NCBI RefSeq assembly: GCF_900107435.1 | Contig: NZ_FNPZ01000001.1 | Span: 220,960-284,959 of the forward strand | Direction of reading: 5' to 3' | Source: Herbiconiux ginsengi | GTDB lineage: Bacteria; Actinomycetota; Actinomycetes; Actinomycetales; Microbacteriaceae | DNA length: 64,000 bases | Part shown: positions 1 to 10,439 of the stretch, one piece after another | Layout: each line of letters starts with the position of its first letter | Numbering within the stretch: the first letter of the stretch is position 1 | Program-made: the position numbers and the translations under genes | The notes under the pieces: model-generated | Seen by the model: only the letters and a program-made list of their open reading frames with translations | Told to the model about the DNA's origin: nothing | The model's database searches: none

Positions 1-335
1 CCACGGCCGACGCGCGTACGCGCCTTCTTGGCGCCGGGCGCAGGGCGCAGGTGGTGCACCTTGAGCACGTGCTCGCGGGGACCGGCGGTCTCGGCATCCT
101 TGGCGGCGGCCTTCGGTGCAGCCTTGGCCGCGGGGGCCTTGGCAGCGGCCGGAGCCTTCTCCGCGGCCGGAGCCTTCTCGGCGGCAGCCTTGGGAGCAGC
201 AGCCTTCTTGGGGGCAGCAGCCTTGGCCGGAGCCTTCTCCGCTGCGTCCGCCTTGGGAGCCGCAGCAGCCTTAGGTGCCGCTGCCTTCTTCGGAGCCGCC
301 TTCTCGACGGTCTCCTTGGCTTCGTTCTCAGCCAT
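1..335 (-). CDS. rplO: 50S ribosomal protein L15, 5' part only (cut by window edge)
   Basis: The gene runs off the left edge, so only the first ~111 codons are present. The recognisable L15 start, a stretch with HHLRPAPGAKKARTRVGRG, appears only at about residue 94. Before it lies a tail of about 85 residues made of Ala, Lys, Pro and Glu in imperfect repeats such as EKAPA and APKKAA. L15 helps assemble the large subunit and binds 23S rRNA. Its ATG overlaps the rpmD stop as TAATG, so it is probably translationally coupled as the last visible gene of the spc segment. The long basic tail is unusual next to the short E. coli form; I infer extra rRNA contacts. Confidence 0.93.
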   Translation of the reverse strand, partial: MAENEAKETVEKAAPKKAAAPKAAAAPKADAAEKAPAKAAAPKKAAAPKAAAEKAPAAEKAPAAAKAPAAKAAPKAAAKDAETAGPREHVLKVHHLRPAPGAKKARTRVGR

Positions 336-520
336 TAGTCAATCTCCTCGACCTTCACCAGGTGTGCGACGGTGCGCACGTAGCCACGGTTCTGGGCGTT
401 GTCTTCGCGCACCACGATGTCGTGGATGCGCTTCAGTCCGAGGCTGCGCAGCGTGTCACGCTGGTTCTGCTTCTCGCTGATCTTGGACTTGATCTGGGTG
501 ATCTTCAGGCGCGCGGCCAT
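335..520 (-). CDS. rpmD: 50S ribosomal protein L30
   Basis: A 61-residue protein starting [14 protein letters not shown] and containing the L30 core [12 protein letters not shown]. It is a small non-essential-type large-subunit protein in the rpsE-rpmD-rplO order typical of bacteria. A second ATG lies directly before the chosen one (base 523) and overlaps the rpsE stop as ATGA. Either start would give coupled translation; I chose the one that begins MAARLK because that matches the family. Confidence 0.95.
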   Translation of the reverse strand: MAARLKITQIKSKISEKQNQRDTLRSLGLKRIHDIVVREDNAQNRGYVRTVAHLVKVEEID

Positions 521-1215
521 CATGCACCAGCCTTTGCTGCCAGGGCGTCGGCCTCGGCGCGCACGAGGCGGGCCGGGGCGACGTCTTCGAAGTCGAGGCC
601 ACGACGGGCCGCCACTGCGCGCGGCTCTTCGAGCTGCTGCAGTGCCTCGACGGTCGCGTGCACGATGTTGATCGTGTTCGACGAGCCGAGCGACTTCGAG
701 AGGATGTCGTGGATGCCGGCGCACTCGAGCACGGCGCGCACCGGGCCACCGGCGATAACACCGGTACCGGCCGCAGCGGGGCGCAGAAGCACCACACCGG
801 CGGCCGCCTCACCCTGCACGGGGTGAGGGATCGTGTTGCCGACGCGGGGGACGCGGAAGAAGTTCTTCTTCGCTTCCTCGACGCCCTTGGAGATGGCGGT
901 CGGAACCTCGCGGGCCTTGCCGTAGCCGACGCCCACCAGACCGTTGCCGTCGCCGACGACCACGAGAGCGGTGAAGCTGAAGCGACGACCACCCTTCACG
1001 ACCTTCGAGACGCGGTTGATGGTGACGACGCGCTCGAGGAAGTTGCTCTTGTCAGAGTCACGTCCTCCGCGGTCGCCGCGGTTCGGGTTGCGCTCACGGC
1101 CTCCGCGGCGCGCCTCGCGGGGCTCGCTCTGCGTCGACTCGGTCGACGCGGCGGTCTCCACCGGGGCCTGGGCTTCTGCAGCCACTTCCTGCTCCTTGTT
1201 GGTTTCGGTGCTCAC
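520..1215 (-). CDS. rpsE: 30S ribosomal protein S5
   Basis: Of 231 residues, about the first 58 are an acidic then Arg/Gly-rich low-complexity extension. The S5 double-stranded RNA-binding domain follows ([18 protein letters not shown]), then the C-terminal S5 domain with [18 protein letters not shown] and [13 protein letters not shown]5 sits at the back of the 30S body, contributes to decoding accuracy and is the site of classic ram and spectinomycin mutations. Its ATG overlaps the rplR stop by four bases. Confidence 0.97.
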   Translation of the reverse strand: MSTETNKEQEVAAEAQAPVETAASTESTQSEPREARRGGRERNPNRGDRGGRDSDKSNFLERVVTINRVSKVVKGGRRFSFTALVVVGDGNGLVGVGYGKAREVPTAISKGVEEAKKNFFRVPRVGNTIPHPVQGEAAAGVVLLRPAAAGTGVIAGGPVRAVLECAGIHDILSKSLGSSNTINIVHATVEALQQLEEPRAVAARRGLDFEDVAPARLVRAEADALAAKAGA

Positions 1216-1583
1216 AGGCTCAAACCACCCTCTCGTGCTCCATCGGCAATCGCCGCGACGCGGCCTGCGTAGCGGTTTCCACCGCGGTCGAACACGACAG
1301 CCTCGACGCCGGCCAGCTTGGCGCGCTCGGCGACCAGCTCACCGACCTTCTTGGCCTTGGCGGTCTTGTCACCGTCGAAGGTGCGCAGATCCGCTTCGAG
1401 CGTCGAAGCCGACGCGAGAGTGTGACCCTTGCTGTCATCGACGACCTGCACGAAGACGTGGCGGGCCGAACGGGTGACGACGAGGCGGGGGCGCGCTTCG
1501 GTGCCCTCGACCTTCTTGCGAAGGCGCAGGTGCCGGCGATCGCGGGCTGCGGACTTCGACTTTCCTCTGATTCCAGTAGCCAT
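1212..1583 (-). CDS. rplR: 50S ribosomal protein L18
   Basis: A 123-residue protein with a basic N-terminus ([18 protein letters not shown]) and the L18 core [20 protein letters not shown] ending [25 protein letters not shown]18 binds 5S rRNA in the central protuberance. Its length is normal for the family, and it is joined to rpsE by a four-base overlap. Confidence 0.97.
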   Translation of the reverse strand: MATGIRGKSKSAARDRRHLRLRKKVEGTEARPRLVVTRSARHVFVQVVDDSKGHTLASASTLEADLRTFDGDKTAKAKKVGELVAERAKLAGVEAVVFDRGGNRYAGRVAAIADGAREGGLSL

Positions 1584-1586
1584 AGT

Positions 1587-2123
1587 CTACTTACCACTCT
1601 TTCCGGCCTTGCGGCGAACGACCTCGCCGGCGTAACGCACACCCTTGCCCTTGTAGGGCTCGGGCTTGCGCAGCTTGCGAATGTTGGCGGCAACCTCACC
1701 GACGGCCTGCTTGTCGATTCCGTTGACCGTGAGCTTGTTGTTGCCCTCGACGGTGAACGTGATGCCCACAGGCGGTTCGACCGAGATGGGGTGCGAATAG
1801 CCGAGCGCGAACTCCACGCCCGAGCCCTTGGCCGCAACGCGGTAACCGGTGCCGACGACCTCGAGGCTCTTGGAGTAGCCGGTGGTCACGCCGATGATCT
1901 GGTTCGCGATGAGCGTACGGGTGAGGCCGTGCAGCGAGCGCGACTCGCGCTCGTCGTCCGGACGGGTGACCAGGATCTGGTTCTCCTCGACCGAAGCGGC
2001 GATCGGGGCCTTGATGGTGAGCGCGAGCTCACCCTTGGGGCCCTTGACTGCGACGTCCTGGCCGTCGATGGTGACGGTGACGCCGGCAGGGATGTCGATG
2101 GGAAGACGTCCGATTCGTGACAT
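1587..2123 (-). CDS. rplF: 50S ribosomal protein L6
   Basis: A 178-residue protein of normal length, with the two-lobed L6 fold visible as [17 protein letters not shown] at the start and the conserved C-terminal rRNA-binding stretch [19 protein letters not shown]6 lies near the factor-binding site. Three bases separate it from rplR. Confidence 0.97.
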   Translation of the reverse strand: MSRIGRLPIDIPAGVTVTIDGQDVAVKGPKGELALTIKAPIAASVEENQILVTRPDDERESRSLHGLTRTLIANQIIGVTTGYSKSLEVVGTGYRVAAKGSGVEFALGYSHPISVEPPVGITFTVEGNNKLTVNGIDKQAVGEVAANIRKLRKPEPYKGKGVRYAGEVVRRKAGKSGK

Positions 2124-2129
2124 TGTCGG

Positions 2130-2528
2130 TTACCACACGTAGGCGAGGACTTCCCCACCCACGCCCTTCTTGCTCGCCTGGCGGTCTGTCAGCAGACCCG
2201 AGGAGGTGGACAGGATGGCGACGCCGAGGCCTCCGAGGACCGTCGGGATCTCGGTGGACTTCGCGTAGACGCGGAGACCGGGCTTCGAGACGCGCTTGAT
2301 GCCCGCGATCGAACGCTCGCGGTTCGGGCCGAACTTGAGGCTCAGCGTCAGGGTCTGGCCGACCTTCGCGTCGGTGACCTCCCAGCCCGAGATGTAGCCC
2401 TCGGACTTCAGGATGTCGGCAATGTGCGACTTGAGCTTGGAATGCGGCATCGACACGGTGTCGTGGTGCGCCGAGTTCGCGTTGCGCAGTCTGGTCAGCA
2501 TGTCTGCGACCGGATCTGTCATTGTCAT
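2130..2528 (-). CDS. rpsH: 30S ribosomal protein S8
   Basis: A 132-residue protein beginning [17 protein letters not shown], the canonical S8 start, and ending GGEVLAYVW. The C-terminal [12 protein letters not shown] segment binds helix 21 of 16S rRNA. The 76 bases upstream, between rplE and rpsH, are empty here, although many bacteria keep the S14 gene at this point. The open frame continues upstream only because of GC bias; the S8 N-terminus fixes the start. Confidence 0.97.
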   Translation of the reverse strand: MTMTDPVADMLTRLRNANSAHHDTVSMPHSKLKSHIADILKSEGYISGWEVTDAKVGQTLTLSLKFGPNRERSIAGIKRVSKPGLRVYAKSTEIPTVLGGLGVAILSTSSGLLTDRQASKKGVGGEVLAYVW

Positions 2529-2604
2529 GATGTGGTGCCTTTCGCGCCTGGTTTCGACACCCTTTACGAGGATGCCGACCTGTGGTCGTCGTGGGTGAGT
2601 GGTG

Positions 2605-3198
2605 CTAGTTGGTGGAGCTGTCGTCCGACTTGAAGGGGAACCCGAGCGCCTTGAGCAGCGCACGACCCTCGTCGTCGGTCTTCGCGGTGGTGACGACGGT
2701 GATGTCGAAACCACGCACGCGGTCGATCTTGTCCTGGTCGATCTCGTGGAACACGGACTGCTCCTGGAGACCGAAGGTGTAGTTACCGCGGCCGTCGAAC
2801 TGCTTGTCCGAAAGGCCACGGAAGTCGCGGATGCGGGGAAGCGCGAGCGAGAGCAGGCGGTCGAGGAACTCCCAGGCGCGGTCGCCACGGAGCGTGACGT
2901 GGGCGCCGATGGGCTGGCCCTCGCGCAGCTTGAACTGCGCGATCGACTTGCGAGCCTTCGTGACCTGCGGCTTCTGACCGGTGATCGCGGTGAGGTCCTT
3001 GACGGCGCCGTCGATGATCTTGCCATCGCGGGCCGCTTCACCGACACCGGTGTTCACGACGATCTTCACGAGCCCGGGCACCTGGTGCACGTTCGTGAAA
3101 CCGAAGTCCTTCTTCAGCTGAGCCGAGATCTCGTTCTGGTACTTCTGCTTCAGGCGCGGCTGGATTTTGCCAGCGGGCGCGGCAGTGTCGGTGCTCAT
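2605..3198 (-). CDS. rplE: 50S ribosomal protein L5
   Basis: A 197-residue protein with the L5 hallmarks [37 protein letters not shown] and a C-terminal [21 protein letters not shown]5 binds 5S rRNA and contacts P-site tRNA. The first ~10 residues ([10 protein letters not shown]) are a short extension. Its start overlaps the rplX stop by one base. Confidence 0.97.
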   Translation of the reverse strand: MSTDTAAPAGKIQPRLKQKYQNEISAQLKKDFGFTNVHQVPGLVKIVVNTGVGEAARDGKIIDGAVKDLTAITGQKPQVTKARKSIAQFKLREGQPIGAHVTLRGDRAWEFLDRLLSLALPRIRDFRGLSDKQFDGRGNYTFGLQEQSVFHEIDQDKIDRVRGFDITVVTTAKTDDEGRALLKALGFPFKSDDSSTN

Positions 3199-3557
3199 CA
3201 GAGGTCCTTACCTGACTTCTTCGCGTAACGAACGCGGACCGTCTTGGTGACGCCGTCCTTCGTGACTTCTTCGTTGCGGTGGCCGACGCGAGTCGGCTTC
3301 TTGGTCTCGGGGTCGACGAGAGCCACGTTCGACACGTGGATCGGCGCCTCCATGGTCTCGATGCCGCCGGTCTTGGTGCCGCGCTGGGTCTGGCCGACGC
3401 GCACGTGCTTCGTGACGAAGTTCACGCCCTCGACGACGACGCGGTCTTTCTCGACCTGCACCTCGATGACACGGCCCTGCTTGCCGCGGTCTCCGCCGCG
3501 GGCCTGGCTGGGGCCGGAGATGACCTGAACCAGGTCACCCTTCTTGATGTTCGCCAT
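3198..3557 (-). CDS. rplX: 50S ribosomal protein L24
   Basis: A 119-residue protein with an N-terminal KOW motif ([21 protein letters not shown]) and the L24 segment [22 protein letters not shown]24 is an assembly initiator for the large subunit. The gene follows rplN by two bases, so the pair is co-translated. Confidence 0.97.
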   Translation of the reverse strand: MANIKKGDLVQVISGPSQARGGDRGKQGRVIEVQVEKDRVVVEGVNFVTKHVRVGQTQRGTKTGGIETMEAPIHVSNVALVDPETKKPTRVGHRNEEVTKDGVTKTVRVRYAKKSGKDL

Positions 3558-3559
3558 GA

Positions 3560-3928
3560 CTAGATAACCTCCGGTGCCAACGAGATGATCTTCATGAACT
3601 TCTTGTCACGGAGCTCACGGCCGACCGGTCCGAAGATGCGGGTACCACGGGGGTCTCCGTCGTTCTTCAGGATCACTGCGGCGTTCTCGTCGAACTTGAT
3701 GTACGAGCCGTCCGAGCGACGGGTCGACTTGACGGTGCGGACGATGACGGCCTTGACCACATCGCCCTTCTTGACGTTGCCGCCGGGGATGGCGTCTTTC
3801 ACGGTCGCGACGATGACATCGCCGAGTCCCGCGTAACGACGGCCGGATCCACCGAGAACACGAATCGTCAGGAGCTCCTTGGCGCCGGTGTTGTCGGCGA
3901 CCTTCACTCGTGATTCTTGCTGAAGCAT
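3560..3928 (-). CDS. rplN: 50S ribosomal protein L14
   Basis: A 122-residue protein, the exact family length, beginning [20 protein letters not shown] and ending [13 protein letters not shown]14 forms an inter-subunit bridge and is the docking site of silencing factor RsfS. A 34-base gap separates it from rpsQ, the only sizeable gap in this part of the operon; I see no promoter in it. Confidence 0.98.
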   Translation of the reverse strand: MLQQESRVKVADNTGAKELLTIRVLGGSGRRYAGLGDVIVATVKDAIPGGNVKKGDVVKAVIVRTVKSTRRSDGSYIKFDENAAVILKNDGDPRGTRIFGPVGRELRDKKFMKIISLAPEVI

Positions 3929-3962
3929 TCTTCTACTCTTCCTGAACTAAGTAAGCCGAGGC

Positions 3963-4286
3963 CTACTTGGCCTTCTCGAGGATCTCGACCAGACGCCAGC
4001 GCTTGGTCGAACTGAGGGGACGGGTCTCGTTGATGAGAACGAGGTCGCCGATGCCGGCGCTGTTGGTCTCGTCGTGCGCCTTCACCTTGGAGGTGCGGCG
4101 GATGACCTTGCCGTACAGCGGGTGCTTCACGCGGTCCTCGACCTCGACGACGATGGTCTTGTCCATCTTGTCGCTGGTCACGTAGCCACGGCGGGCCTTG
4201 CGGTAGCCGCGGGCCTCCGCGTCTTTGACGTCGTGCGAAGCCGACTCGTGGCCCGTCGCTACGACCTTCTCTTCGGTCTTAGCCAT
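3963..4286 (-). CDS. rpsQ: 30S ribosomal protein S17
   Basis: A 107-residue protein; the S17 core begins at about residue 29 ([20 protein letters not shown]) and ends with [19 protein letters not shown]. The first ~28 residues are an acidic, His/Ser-containing extension absent from the E. coli protein. S17 is a primary 16S rRNA-binding protein. The start overlaps the rpmC stop by one base. Confidence 0.97.
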   Translation of the reverse strand: MAKTEEKVVATGHESASHDVKDAEARGYRKARRGYVTSDKMDKTIVVEVEDRVKHPLYGKVIRRTSKVKAHDETNSAGIGDLVLINETRPLSSTKRWRLVEILEKAK

Positions 4287-4630
4287 TACTTGGCCTCCTC
4301 AGTCTCTGCAGCCTTGTCAGACTCAGCGGCGGCGTCGGCAGCGGGTGCCTCGGTCGCCTTCTTGCTGCTCTTCTTGGTCGCCTTGGCCGGGGCCTCGACG
4401 GGGGCGGGCGTCGCACGGATGCCCAGCTCTCGCTCACGAATGATCGTGTAGATGCGGGAGATGTCGCGCTTCACGGCGCGAAGACGGCCGTGGCTCTCGA
4501 GCTGGCCGGTGGCCGACTGGAAACGCAGGTTGAACAGCTCTTCCTTGGCCTTGCGAAGCTCCTCGAGAAGTCGAGAATCTTCGAACGTGTCGAGCTCCGC
4601 CGGGGCGAGCTCCTTGGAACCGATCGCCAT
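4286..4630 (-). CDS. rpmC: 50S ribosomal protein L29 with long C-terminal tail
   Basis: The L29 domain occupies about residues 1-75 ([22 protein letters not shown], then [20 protein letters not shown]). Beyond it comes a ~38-residue Ala/Lys/Glu-rich tail containing [21 protein letters not shown]29 lies at the polypeptide exit tunnel, where trigger factor and SRP dock, so a charged tail there could touch nascent chains or chaperones; that is inference. Confidence 0.96.
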   Translation of the reverse strand: MAIGSKELAPAELDTFEDSRLLEELRKAKEELFNLRFQSATGQLESHGRLRAVKRDISRIYTIIRERELGIRATPAPVEAPAKATKKSSKKATEAPAADAAAESDKAAETEEAK

Positions 4631-5049
4631 TACGCGTCGCCCTCCTCGCGCTTGATGATGCGTGCCTTAAGGGGCAGCTTGTGGATTGCACGGGTCAGTG
4701 CCTCGCGAGCGACGGTCTCGTTGACCCCGCTCAGCTCGAACAGCACGCGACCCGGCTTGACGTTCGCGACCCACCACTCGGGCGAACCCTTACCGGAACC
4801 CATGCGGGTTTCGGCCGGCTTCTTCGTGAGCGGACGGTCGGGGTAGATGTTGATCCACACCTTTCCACCACGCTTGATGTGACGGGTCATCGCGATACGA
4901 GCGGACTCGATCTGACGGTTGGTCACGTACGCGGGGGTGATGGCCTGGATGCCGTACTCGCCGAAGCTCACCTTCGTGCCGCCGGTGGCGTGGCCACTGC
5001 GACCCGGGTGGTGCTGCTTACGGTGCTTGACTCTACGGGGGATAAGCAT
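4630..5049 (-). CDS. rplP: 50S ribosomal protein L16
   Basis: A 139-residue protein, standard length, starting [19 protein letters not shown] and carrying the family motif [21 protein letters not shown]16 helps position the aminoacyl-tRNA arm near the peptidyl transferase centre. Two bases separate it from rpsC. Confidence 0.98.
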   Translation of the reverse strand: MLIPRRVKHRKQHHPGRSGHATGGTKVSFGEYGIQAITPAYVTNRQIESARIAMTRHIKRGGKVWINIYPDRPLTKKPAETRMGSGKGSPEWWVANVKPGRVLFELSGVNETVAREALTRAIHKLPLKARIIKREEGDA

Positions 5050-5051
5050 GG

Positions 5052-5816
5052 TTACGCCTCAACTCCTGCTGCGACCGGAGCGTCCGCCTTGGGGGCGGCG
5101 TTACGGCGCGGACGGTCACGGTCGCCGCGCTCGGGGCGCGTCGACTTCTGGTTGGCCTGCTCGCGGGCGAGCTCCTTGTTGGTGATGTCGCCCTTGTAGA
5201 TCCAGACCTTCACACCGATGCGGCCGAACGTCGTCTTGGCCTCGTAGAAGCCGTAGTCGATGTTGGCGCGGAGGGTGTGCAGCGGAACGCGACCTTCACG
5301 GTAGAACTCCGAGCGGCTCATCTCCGCACCGCCGAGGCGGCCGGAGACCTGGATGCGGACGCCCTTGGCGCCGGCGCGCTGAGCGCCCTGCAGGCCCTTG
5401 CGCATCGCGCGGCGGAACGCCACACGAGCGGTGAGCTGCTCGGCGATGCCCTGAGCCACCAGCTGAGCCTCGGCCTCGGGGTTCTTCACCTCGAGGATGT
5501 TCAGCTGGATCTGCTTGCCGGTGAGCTTCTCGAGGTCGGAGCGGATGCGCTCGGCCTCGGCGCCACGACGACCGATCACGATGCCCGGACGGGCGGTGTG
5601 GATGTCGACGCGGACGCGGTCACGGGTTCGCTCGATCTCGATGCGCGCCACTCCGGCGCGGTCGAGGGACGTCTTCAGCAGGTTGCGGATCTTCACGTCT
5701 TCGGCGACATAGTCGCTGTAGCGCTGACCCTTCTTCGTGCTGTCGGAGAACCAGCGCGACACGTGGTCGGTGGTGATTCCGAGGCGGAAGCCGTACGGAT
5801 TGACTTTCTGGCCCAT
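5052..5816 (-). CDS. rpsC: 30S ribosomal protein S3
   Basis: A 254-residue protein with [15 protein letters not shown] at the N-terminus, a KH domain with [19 protein letters not shown] (about residues 83-101) and the S3 C-terminal domain ending VWIYKGDI. About 38 further residues ([20 protein letters not shown] and on) form a charged low-complexity tail. S3 lines the mRNA entry channel and takes part in mRNA unwinding. Confidence 0.97.
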   Translation of the reverse strand: MGQKVNPYGFRLGITTDHVSRWFSDSTKKGQRYSDYVAEDVKIRNLLKTSLDRAGVARIEIERTRDRVRVDIHTARPGIVIGRRGAEAERIRSDLEKLTGKQIQLNILEVKNPEAEAQLVAQGIAEQLTARVAFRRAMRKGLQGAQRAGAKGVRIQVSGRLGGAEMSRSEFYREGRVPLHTLRANIDYGFYEAKTTFGRIGVKVWIYKGDITNKELAREQANQKSTRPERGDRDRPRRNAAPKADAPVAAGVEA

Positions 5817-6211
5817 TACTTGCTCGCCTTCTTGCTCGCGCCTTCGATGGCCGAGGCCTCGTCAGGGGTCGCCAGCACGATCGTGATGTGGCTGGTGCGC
5901 TTGTTGATGCGGAACGCGCGACCCTGTGCACGAGGCTGGAAGCGCTTGAGCGTGGTGCCCTCATCGACGAATGCCTTCGCGATGAACAGGTCCTGCTCGT
6001 CGAGGTAGCTGTTCGAGGCGTCCGCCTTGACCCGCGCGTTCGCGATCGCCGAGGCGACCAGCTTGTACACGGGCTCCGAAGCGCCCTGCGGGGCGAACTT
6101 CAGGATGGCCAATGCTTCGACGGCCTGGCGTCCACGGATCAGGTTGACGACACGACGGGCCTTCTGGGGGGTGACGCGGATGTGACGCACGCGTGCGATC
6201 GACTCCACCAT
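5816..6211 (-). CDS. rplV: 50S ribosomal protein L22
   Basis: A 131-residue protein with [20 protein letters not shown] near the start and the exit-tunnel hairpin region around [21 protein letters not shown]22 lines the nascent-chain tunnel and is a macrolide-resistance site. A strong AGGAAGAG lies just before the ATG, and the stop touches the rpsC start. Confidence 0.97.
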   Translation of the reverse strand: MVESIARVRHIRVTPQKARRVVNLIRGRQAVEALAILKFAPQGASEPVYKLVASAIANARVKADASNSYLDEQDLFIAKAFVDEGTTLKRFQPRAQGRAFRINKRTSHITIVLATPDEASAIEGASKKASK

Positions 6212-6238
6212 TTCTCTTCCTCCTTCACGTCACCGCGG

Positions 6239-6520
6239 TTAGCGGCGACGGCCCTTCTTGTCGTCCTTCACGTGTCCACGGAAGGTGCGGGTCGGGGCGA
6301 ATTCGCCCAGCTTGTGACCCACCATGGTCTCGGTGATGAACACCGGGATGTGCTTGCGGCCGTCGTGCACGGCGATCGTGTGCCCGAGGAACGCGGGGAT
6401 GATCATCGAGCGGCGCGACCAGGTCTTGATGACGTTCTTGGAGCCGGCTTCGTTCTGGGTGACGACCTTGCGGTACAGGTGGTCGTCAACGAAGGGGCCC
6501 TTCTTGAGACTGCGTGGCAT
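6239..6520 (-). CDS. rpsS: 30S ribosomal protein S19
   Basis: A 93-residue protein starting [15 protein letters not shown], with [20 protein letters not shown] and the conserved [23 protein letters not shown] block. S19 binds the 30S head with S13. Length and sequence are entirely typical. Confidence 0.98.
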   Translation of the reverse strand: MPRSLKKGPFVDDHLYRKVVTQNEAGSKNVIKTWSRRSMIIPAFLGHTIAVHDGRKHIPVFITETMVGHKLGEFAPTRTFRGHVKDDKKGRRR

Positions 6521-6532
6521 CTTCTACAACTC

Positions 6533-7372
<840 letters not shown>

Positions 7373-7397
7373 GTGTCTTTTCCTCTAGCTTCCGCGC

Positions 7398-7703
7398 CTA
7401 GCCGACGGCCGTGAAGATGTCGATGGAACCGGACTTGAGCGTCACGATCGCGCGCTTGGTGTCCTTGCGCTTGCCCTGGCCGAACTTGGTGCGACGGGTC
7501 TTGCCCGTGCGGTTCAGCGTGTTGATCGACGCGACCTGAACACCGAAGATCTTCTCGATGGCGAGCTTGATCTCGGTCTTGTTCGAGCGGGGGTCGACCA
7601 CGAAGGTGTACTTGCCCTGGTCGATCAGGCCGTAGCTCTTCTCGGAGACGACGGGAGACAGGATGATGTCGCGCGGGTCCTTGTTGAACGCGGCGTTGCT
7701 CAT
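7398..7703 (-). CDS. rplW: 50S ribosomal protein L23
   Basis: A 101-residue protein with [20 protein letters not shown], then [20 protein letters not shown] and [19 protein letters not shown]23 is the docking site of trigger factor and SRP at the tunnel exit. Its ATG overlaps the rplD stop as ATGA. Confidence 0.97.
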   Translation of the reverse strand: MSNAAFNKDPRDIILSPVVSEKSYGLIDQGKYTFVVDPRSNKTEIKLAIEKIFGVQVASINTLNRTGKTRRTKFGQGKRKDTKRAIVTLKSGSIDIFTAVG

Positions 7704-8359
7704 GCGGAAACCTCTTCCTTCTTGGTCTTCGAGGCGACGAAGCCGTCAAAGGAACCCTTGGTGAAGACGATGTCGTCGGAGACGAGGACGTCGTAGGCGT
7801 TCAGCTGGTCTGCAGGCAGCACGTGAACGGTCGGGATGTTGCGGACGCTCTTGAGGCTCAGCTCGTCGGTGCGCTCCAGCACGATCAGCACGTGCTTGGA
7901 CGACGCGACGGTGGCGAGGAACTCGTTCACGGCCTTGGTCGACGGGGTCTCACCCTGCGAGAGCGACTCGACCACGTGCACACGGCCGCCGCGAGCGCGG
8001 TCGGAGAGTGCGCCGAGCAGTGCAGCGGCGATCATCTTCTTGGGGGTGCGCTGCGCGTAGCTGCGGGGCACCGGTCCGTGGACGATGCCACCGCCGGTCA
8101 TCTGAGGGGCGCGGATCGAGCCCTGACGAGCGCGACCGGTTCCCTTCTGCTTGAACGGCTTACGGCCGGCGCCGGAGACCTCACCACGACGCTTGGTCTT
8201 GTGGGTTCCCTGGCGGGCGGCGGCGAGCTGAGCGACGACGACCTGGTGGATGAGCGGGATGTTGGTCTGCACGTCGAAGATCTCGGCGGGCAGCTCGACG
8301 GTGCCGGACTTCTTGCCGGTGACGTCGAGGACATCGAGCGTGTTAGTTGCGGTAGCCAT
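7700..8359 (-). CDS. rplD: 50S ribosomal protein L4
   Basis: A 219-residue protein with the tunnel loop around [20 protein letters not shown], followed by [17 protein letters not shown] and the globular C-terminal domain. In E. coli L4 represses the S10 operon through its leader; whether that happens here cannot be told from the sequence. Confidence 0.97.
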   Translation of the reverse strand: MATATNTLDVLDVTGKKSGTVELPAEIFDVQTNIPLIHQVVVAQLAAARQGTHKTKRRGEVSGAGRKPFKQKGTGRARQGSIRAPQMTGGGIVHGPVPRSYAQRTPKKMIAAALLGALSDRARGGRVHVVESLSQGETPSTKAVNEFLATVASSKHVLIVLERTDELSLKSVRNIPTVHVLPADQLNAYDVLVSDDIVFTKGSFDGFVASKTKKEEVSA

Positions 8360-8362
8360 GGA

Positions 8363-9019
8363 CTACGCCCCCTTCACTGCGTTGCGAACGAAAACGAGGC
8401 GGCCCTTGGCACCGGGAACGGCGCCCTTGACCAGCAGCAGGCCCTTCTCGGCGTCGACCGAGTGGATGACCAGGTTGAGCACGGTGACGCGCTCGCCACC
8501 CATACGGCCGGCCATGCGCATGCCCTTGAAGACTCGGCTGGGCGTCGACGACGCACCGATCGAGCCGGGCTTGCGGTGGTTGCGGTGCGAACCGTGCGAC
8601 GACGAGACACCCTTGAAGTTGTGGCGCTTCATCACACCGGCGAAGCCCTTGCCCTTGGAGGTGCCCACGACGTCGACCTTCTGGCCGGCTTCGAAGACGC
8701 TGTCTGCGGTGAGCTCCTGGCCGATGGTGTAGTCCGCGGCATCCGCGGTGCGGATCTCGGTGATGTGGCGGCGCGGGGTGACCCCTGCGGCGTCGAAGTG
8801 ACCGGTGGCCGGCTTGTTCACCTTGCGCGGGTCGATCTGGCCGCCGGCGATCTGAACGGCCGAGTAGCCGTCCTTCTCGGGGGTGCGGATCTGGGTGACG
8901 ACGTTCGGGGAGACCTCGACGACGGTGACGGGGATGAGACGGTTGTTCTCGTCCCACACCTGGGTCATGCCGAGCTTCTTGCCGAGCAGGCCTTTGGAAG
9001 TCTTAGCGGTGGTAGCCAT
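8363..9019 (-). CDS. rplC: 50S ribosomal protein L3
   Basis: A 218-residue protein with [14 protein letters not shown] at the start and the central loop segment [20 protein letters not shown], which approaches the peptidyl transferase centre, then [21 protein letters not shown]. It starts the large-subunit part of the S10 operon. Confidence 0.97.
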   Translation of the reverse strand: MATTAKTSKGLLGKKLGMTQVWDENNRLIPVTVVEVSPNVVTQIRTPEKDGYSAVQIAGGQIDPRKVNKPATGHFDAAGVTPRRHITEIRTADAADYTIGQELTADSVFEAGQKVDVVGTSKGKGFAGVMKRHNFKGVSSSHGSHRNHRKPGSIGASSTPSRVFKGMRMAGRMGGERVTVLNLVIHSVDAEKGLLLVKGAVPGAKGRLVFVRNAVKGA

Positions 9020-9043
9020 GAGTGTTTACTGGTTCCTTCCCGC

Positions 9044-9352
9044 TCAGAGCTTGATCTCGATGTTGACGTCGGCGGGGAGGTCGAGACGCATGAGCGAGTC
9101 GACTGCCTTCGGCGTCGGGTCGATGATGTCGATGAGGCGCTTGTGCGTGCGCATCTCGAAGTGCTCGCGGCTGTCCTTGTACTTGTGGGGCGAACGGATG
9201 ACTGCGATCACGTTCTTCTCCGTCGGAAGCGGCACGGGGCCGACGACGGTTGCTCCTGCACGGGTGACCGTGTCGACGATCTTGCGCGCCGAGGTGTCGA
9301 TGACCTCATGGTCATACGACTTCAGTCGAATGCGGATCTTCTGTCCCGCCAT
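9044..9352 (-). CDS. rpsJ: 30S ribosomal protein S10 (NusE)
   Basis: A 102-residue protein beginning [19 protein letters not shown] and containing [21 protein letters not shown]10 sits in the 30S head and doubles as NusE in antitermination with NusB and NusG. The open frame continues 15 codons upstream, but the family N-terminus fixes the start used. It is the promoter-proximal gene of the large ribosomal operon. Confidence 0.97.
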   Translation of the reverse strand: MAGQKIRIRLKSYDHEVIDTSARKIVDTVTRAGATVVGPVPLPTEKNVIAVIRSPHKYKDSREHFEMRTHKRLIDIIDPTPKAVDSLMRLDLPADVNIEIKL

Positions 9353-9568
9353 TTGCTGACTCTCTCTCTGTCTCGCGTCATACAGCCTCGACTGCATTGG
9401 ACGCCCACTGTTTTGCTATCAAGCCGCGCACACACACACTTCACCTAAGGGAAGGGAGGGTTGCGATTAAGCTCTGTTCTGCTGTCTGCGGCCTAGTCTC
9501 GAGGACTATGCACTGCCAAGACAGTGATCCAGGCACACCAGTGGCAGCCCGAAATGTTGAACTAGACG
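9353..9568 (-). other. Leader of the S10 operon mRNA
   Basis: About 210 untranslated bases lie between the predicted transcription start (near 9562) and rpsJ. No open frame here looks real. Such a leader could carry autogenous control by a ribosomal protein, but I could not derive a convincing structure by eye. Confidence 0.4.
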
Positions 9569-9597
9569 AGTTTGCCACATCCGGGGCCCACTTGCAA
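9569..9597 (-). promoter_or_regulatory. Promoter of the S10-spc ribosomal operon
   Basis: On the minus strand TTGCAA (9592-9597) and CAAACT (9569-9574) are spaced by exactly 17 bases, matching a sigma-A promoter with a near-consensus -35. It lies immediately past the stop of the kinase gene upstream and gives the ribosomal operon its own start. Confidence 0.7.
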
Positions 9598-9614
9598 CCC
9601 GGGCGTGTCGCGCA

Positions 9615-10385
9615 TCAGGACGCCGATCCCGAACCGAGTTCCAGCACGGCCCGCGCCGCCCTCTCCAGCTCCGCCCCGTAGGACGGGCCGTGGCCGACGG
9701 CGTGCACGGCGAGCGGGAACAACTGGTGCAGCGGCACCCGCGAATGCCACCCCGGCGCGAGCGGCGCGACCTGGTCGTAGGCGGTCAGGATGTCGTCGAG
9801 GAACGGCGCTCCGAAGAGCACGAGCATGGCGAGATCGGTCTCCCGATGGCCGCCGTGCGCGGCCGGGTCGATCAGCACCACGCCCGTCGGGGTCCACAGG
9901 ACGTTGCCCGACCAGAGATCGCCGTGCAGCCGGGCCGGCGCCTCACCGTCGTCGAAGATGCCGGAACGGATGAGCTCGCAGGCCCGCACCACGGTCTGGA
10001 ATCCGTCGGCCGAGAGGTTGCCGCGCGCCACGGCTTGTTCGGCGTACGGCCGCACGCGCTGCTGGGGGTAGAACTCGCTCCAGCTCTCCCACTCCCCCAC
10101 CGCCATCTCCCGGCGGCCGATGTAGCAGGGACCCGGCCAGCCGTCGGGCGGCGAACCAAACGCATCCGCCCCCGCCCGGTGCGTCACCGCGAGCAGCTCG
10201 CCGAACCGCCGCGCGGCCTCCCGACTCGGCCGAGCACTGCGCAGTTCTTCGAGCTCGATCCCGTCGGGCCGAACCGCATGCACAGTCACACACGGTGCCC
10301 CGCCGCTCGCCGCGAGCCAGGCGAGACCGGCCGCCTCGGCCTCGAAGAAGCCCTCGGGCGCTGCGGGATCGGACTTGGTGAACAC
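9615..10385 (-). CDS. Fructosamine kinase / FN3K-related family protein
   Basis: A 256-residue kinase-fold protein. LHGDLWSGNVLW holds the catalytic HGD (His154-Asp156) and VVLIDPAAHGGHRETDLAML gives the metal-binding Asp and the FN3K-type continuation. The family phosphorylates ketosamines such as fructosamines, or ribulosamines, so that the sugar leaves glycated amino groups; small-molecule aminoglycoside-kinase-like roles are an alternative. The N-terminal lobe is a little short for the family (usually ~290 residues). The start is GTG. It sits alone between topoisomerase IB and the S10 operon, with a perfect palindrome 25 bases upstream of the start. Confidence 0.85.
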   Translation of the reverse strand: MFTKSDPAAPEGFFEAEAAGLAWLAASGGAPCVTVHAVRPDGIELEELRSARPSREAARRFGELLAVTHRAGADAFGSPPDGWPGPCYIGRREMAVGEWESWSEFYPQQRVRPYAEQAVARGNLSADGFQTVVRACELIRSGIFDDGEAPARLHGDLWSGNVLWTPTGVVLIDPAAHGGHRETDLAMLVLFGAPFLDDILTAYDQVAPLAPGWHSRVPLHQLFPLAVHAVGHGPSYGAELERAARAVLELGSGSAS

Positions 10386-10409
10386 GACTCCACGCTATGC
10401 CCGACAGGT

Positions 10410-10426
10410 TTCGACGGTATGTCGAA
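10410..10426. promoter_or_regulatory. Perfect 6-5-6 palindrome upstream of the FN3K-like gene
   Basis: TTCGAC-GGTAT-GTCGAA is a perfect inverted repeat whose edge lies 25 bases before the GTG start on the minus strand, a typical operator position. No regulator is encoded next to it, so the binding protein is unknown. Confidence 0.4.
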
Positions 10427-10439
10427 CGAGAGACGTTCT

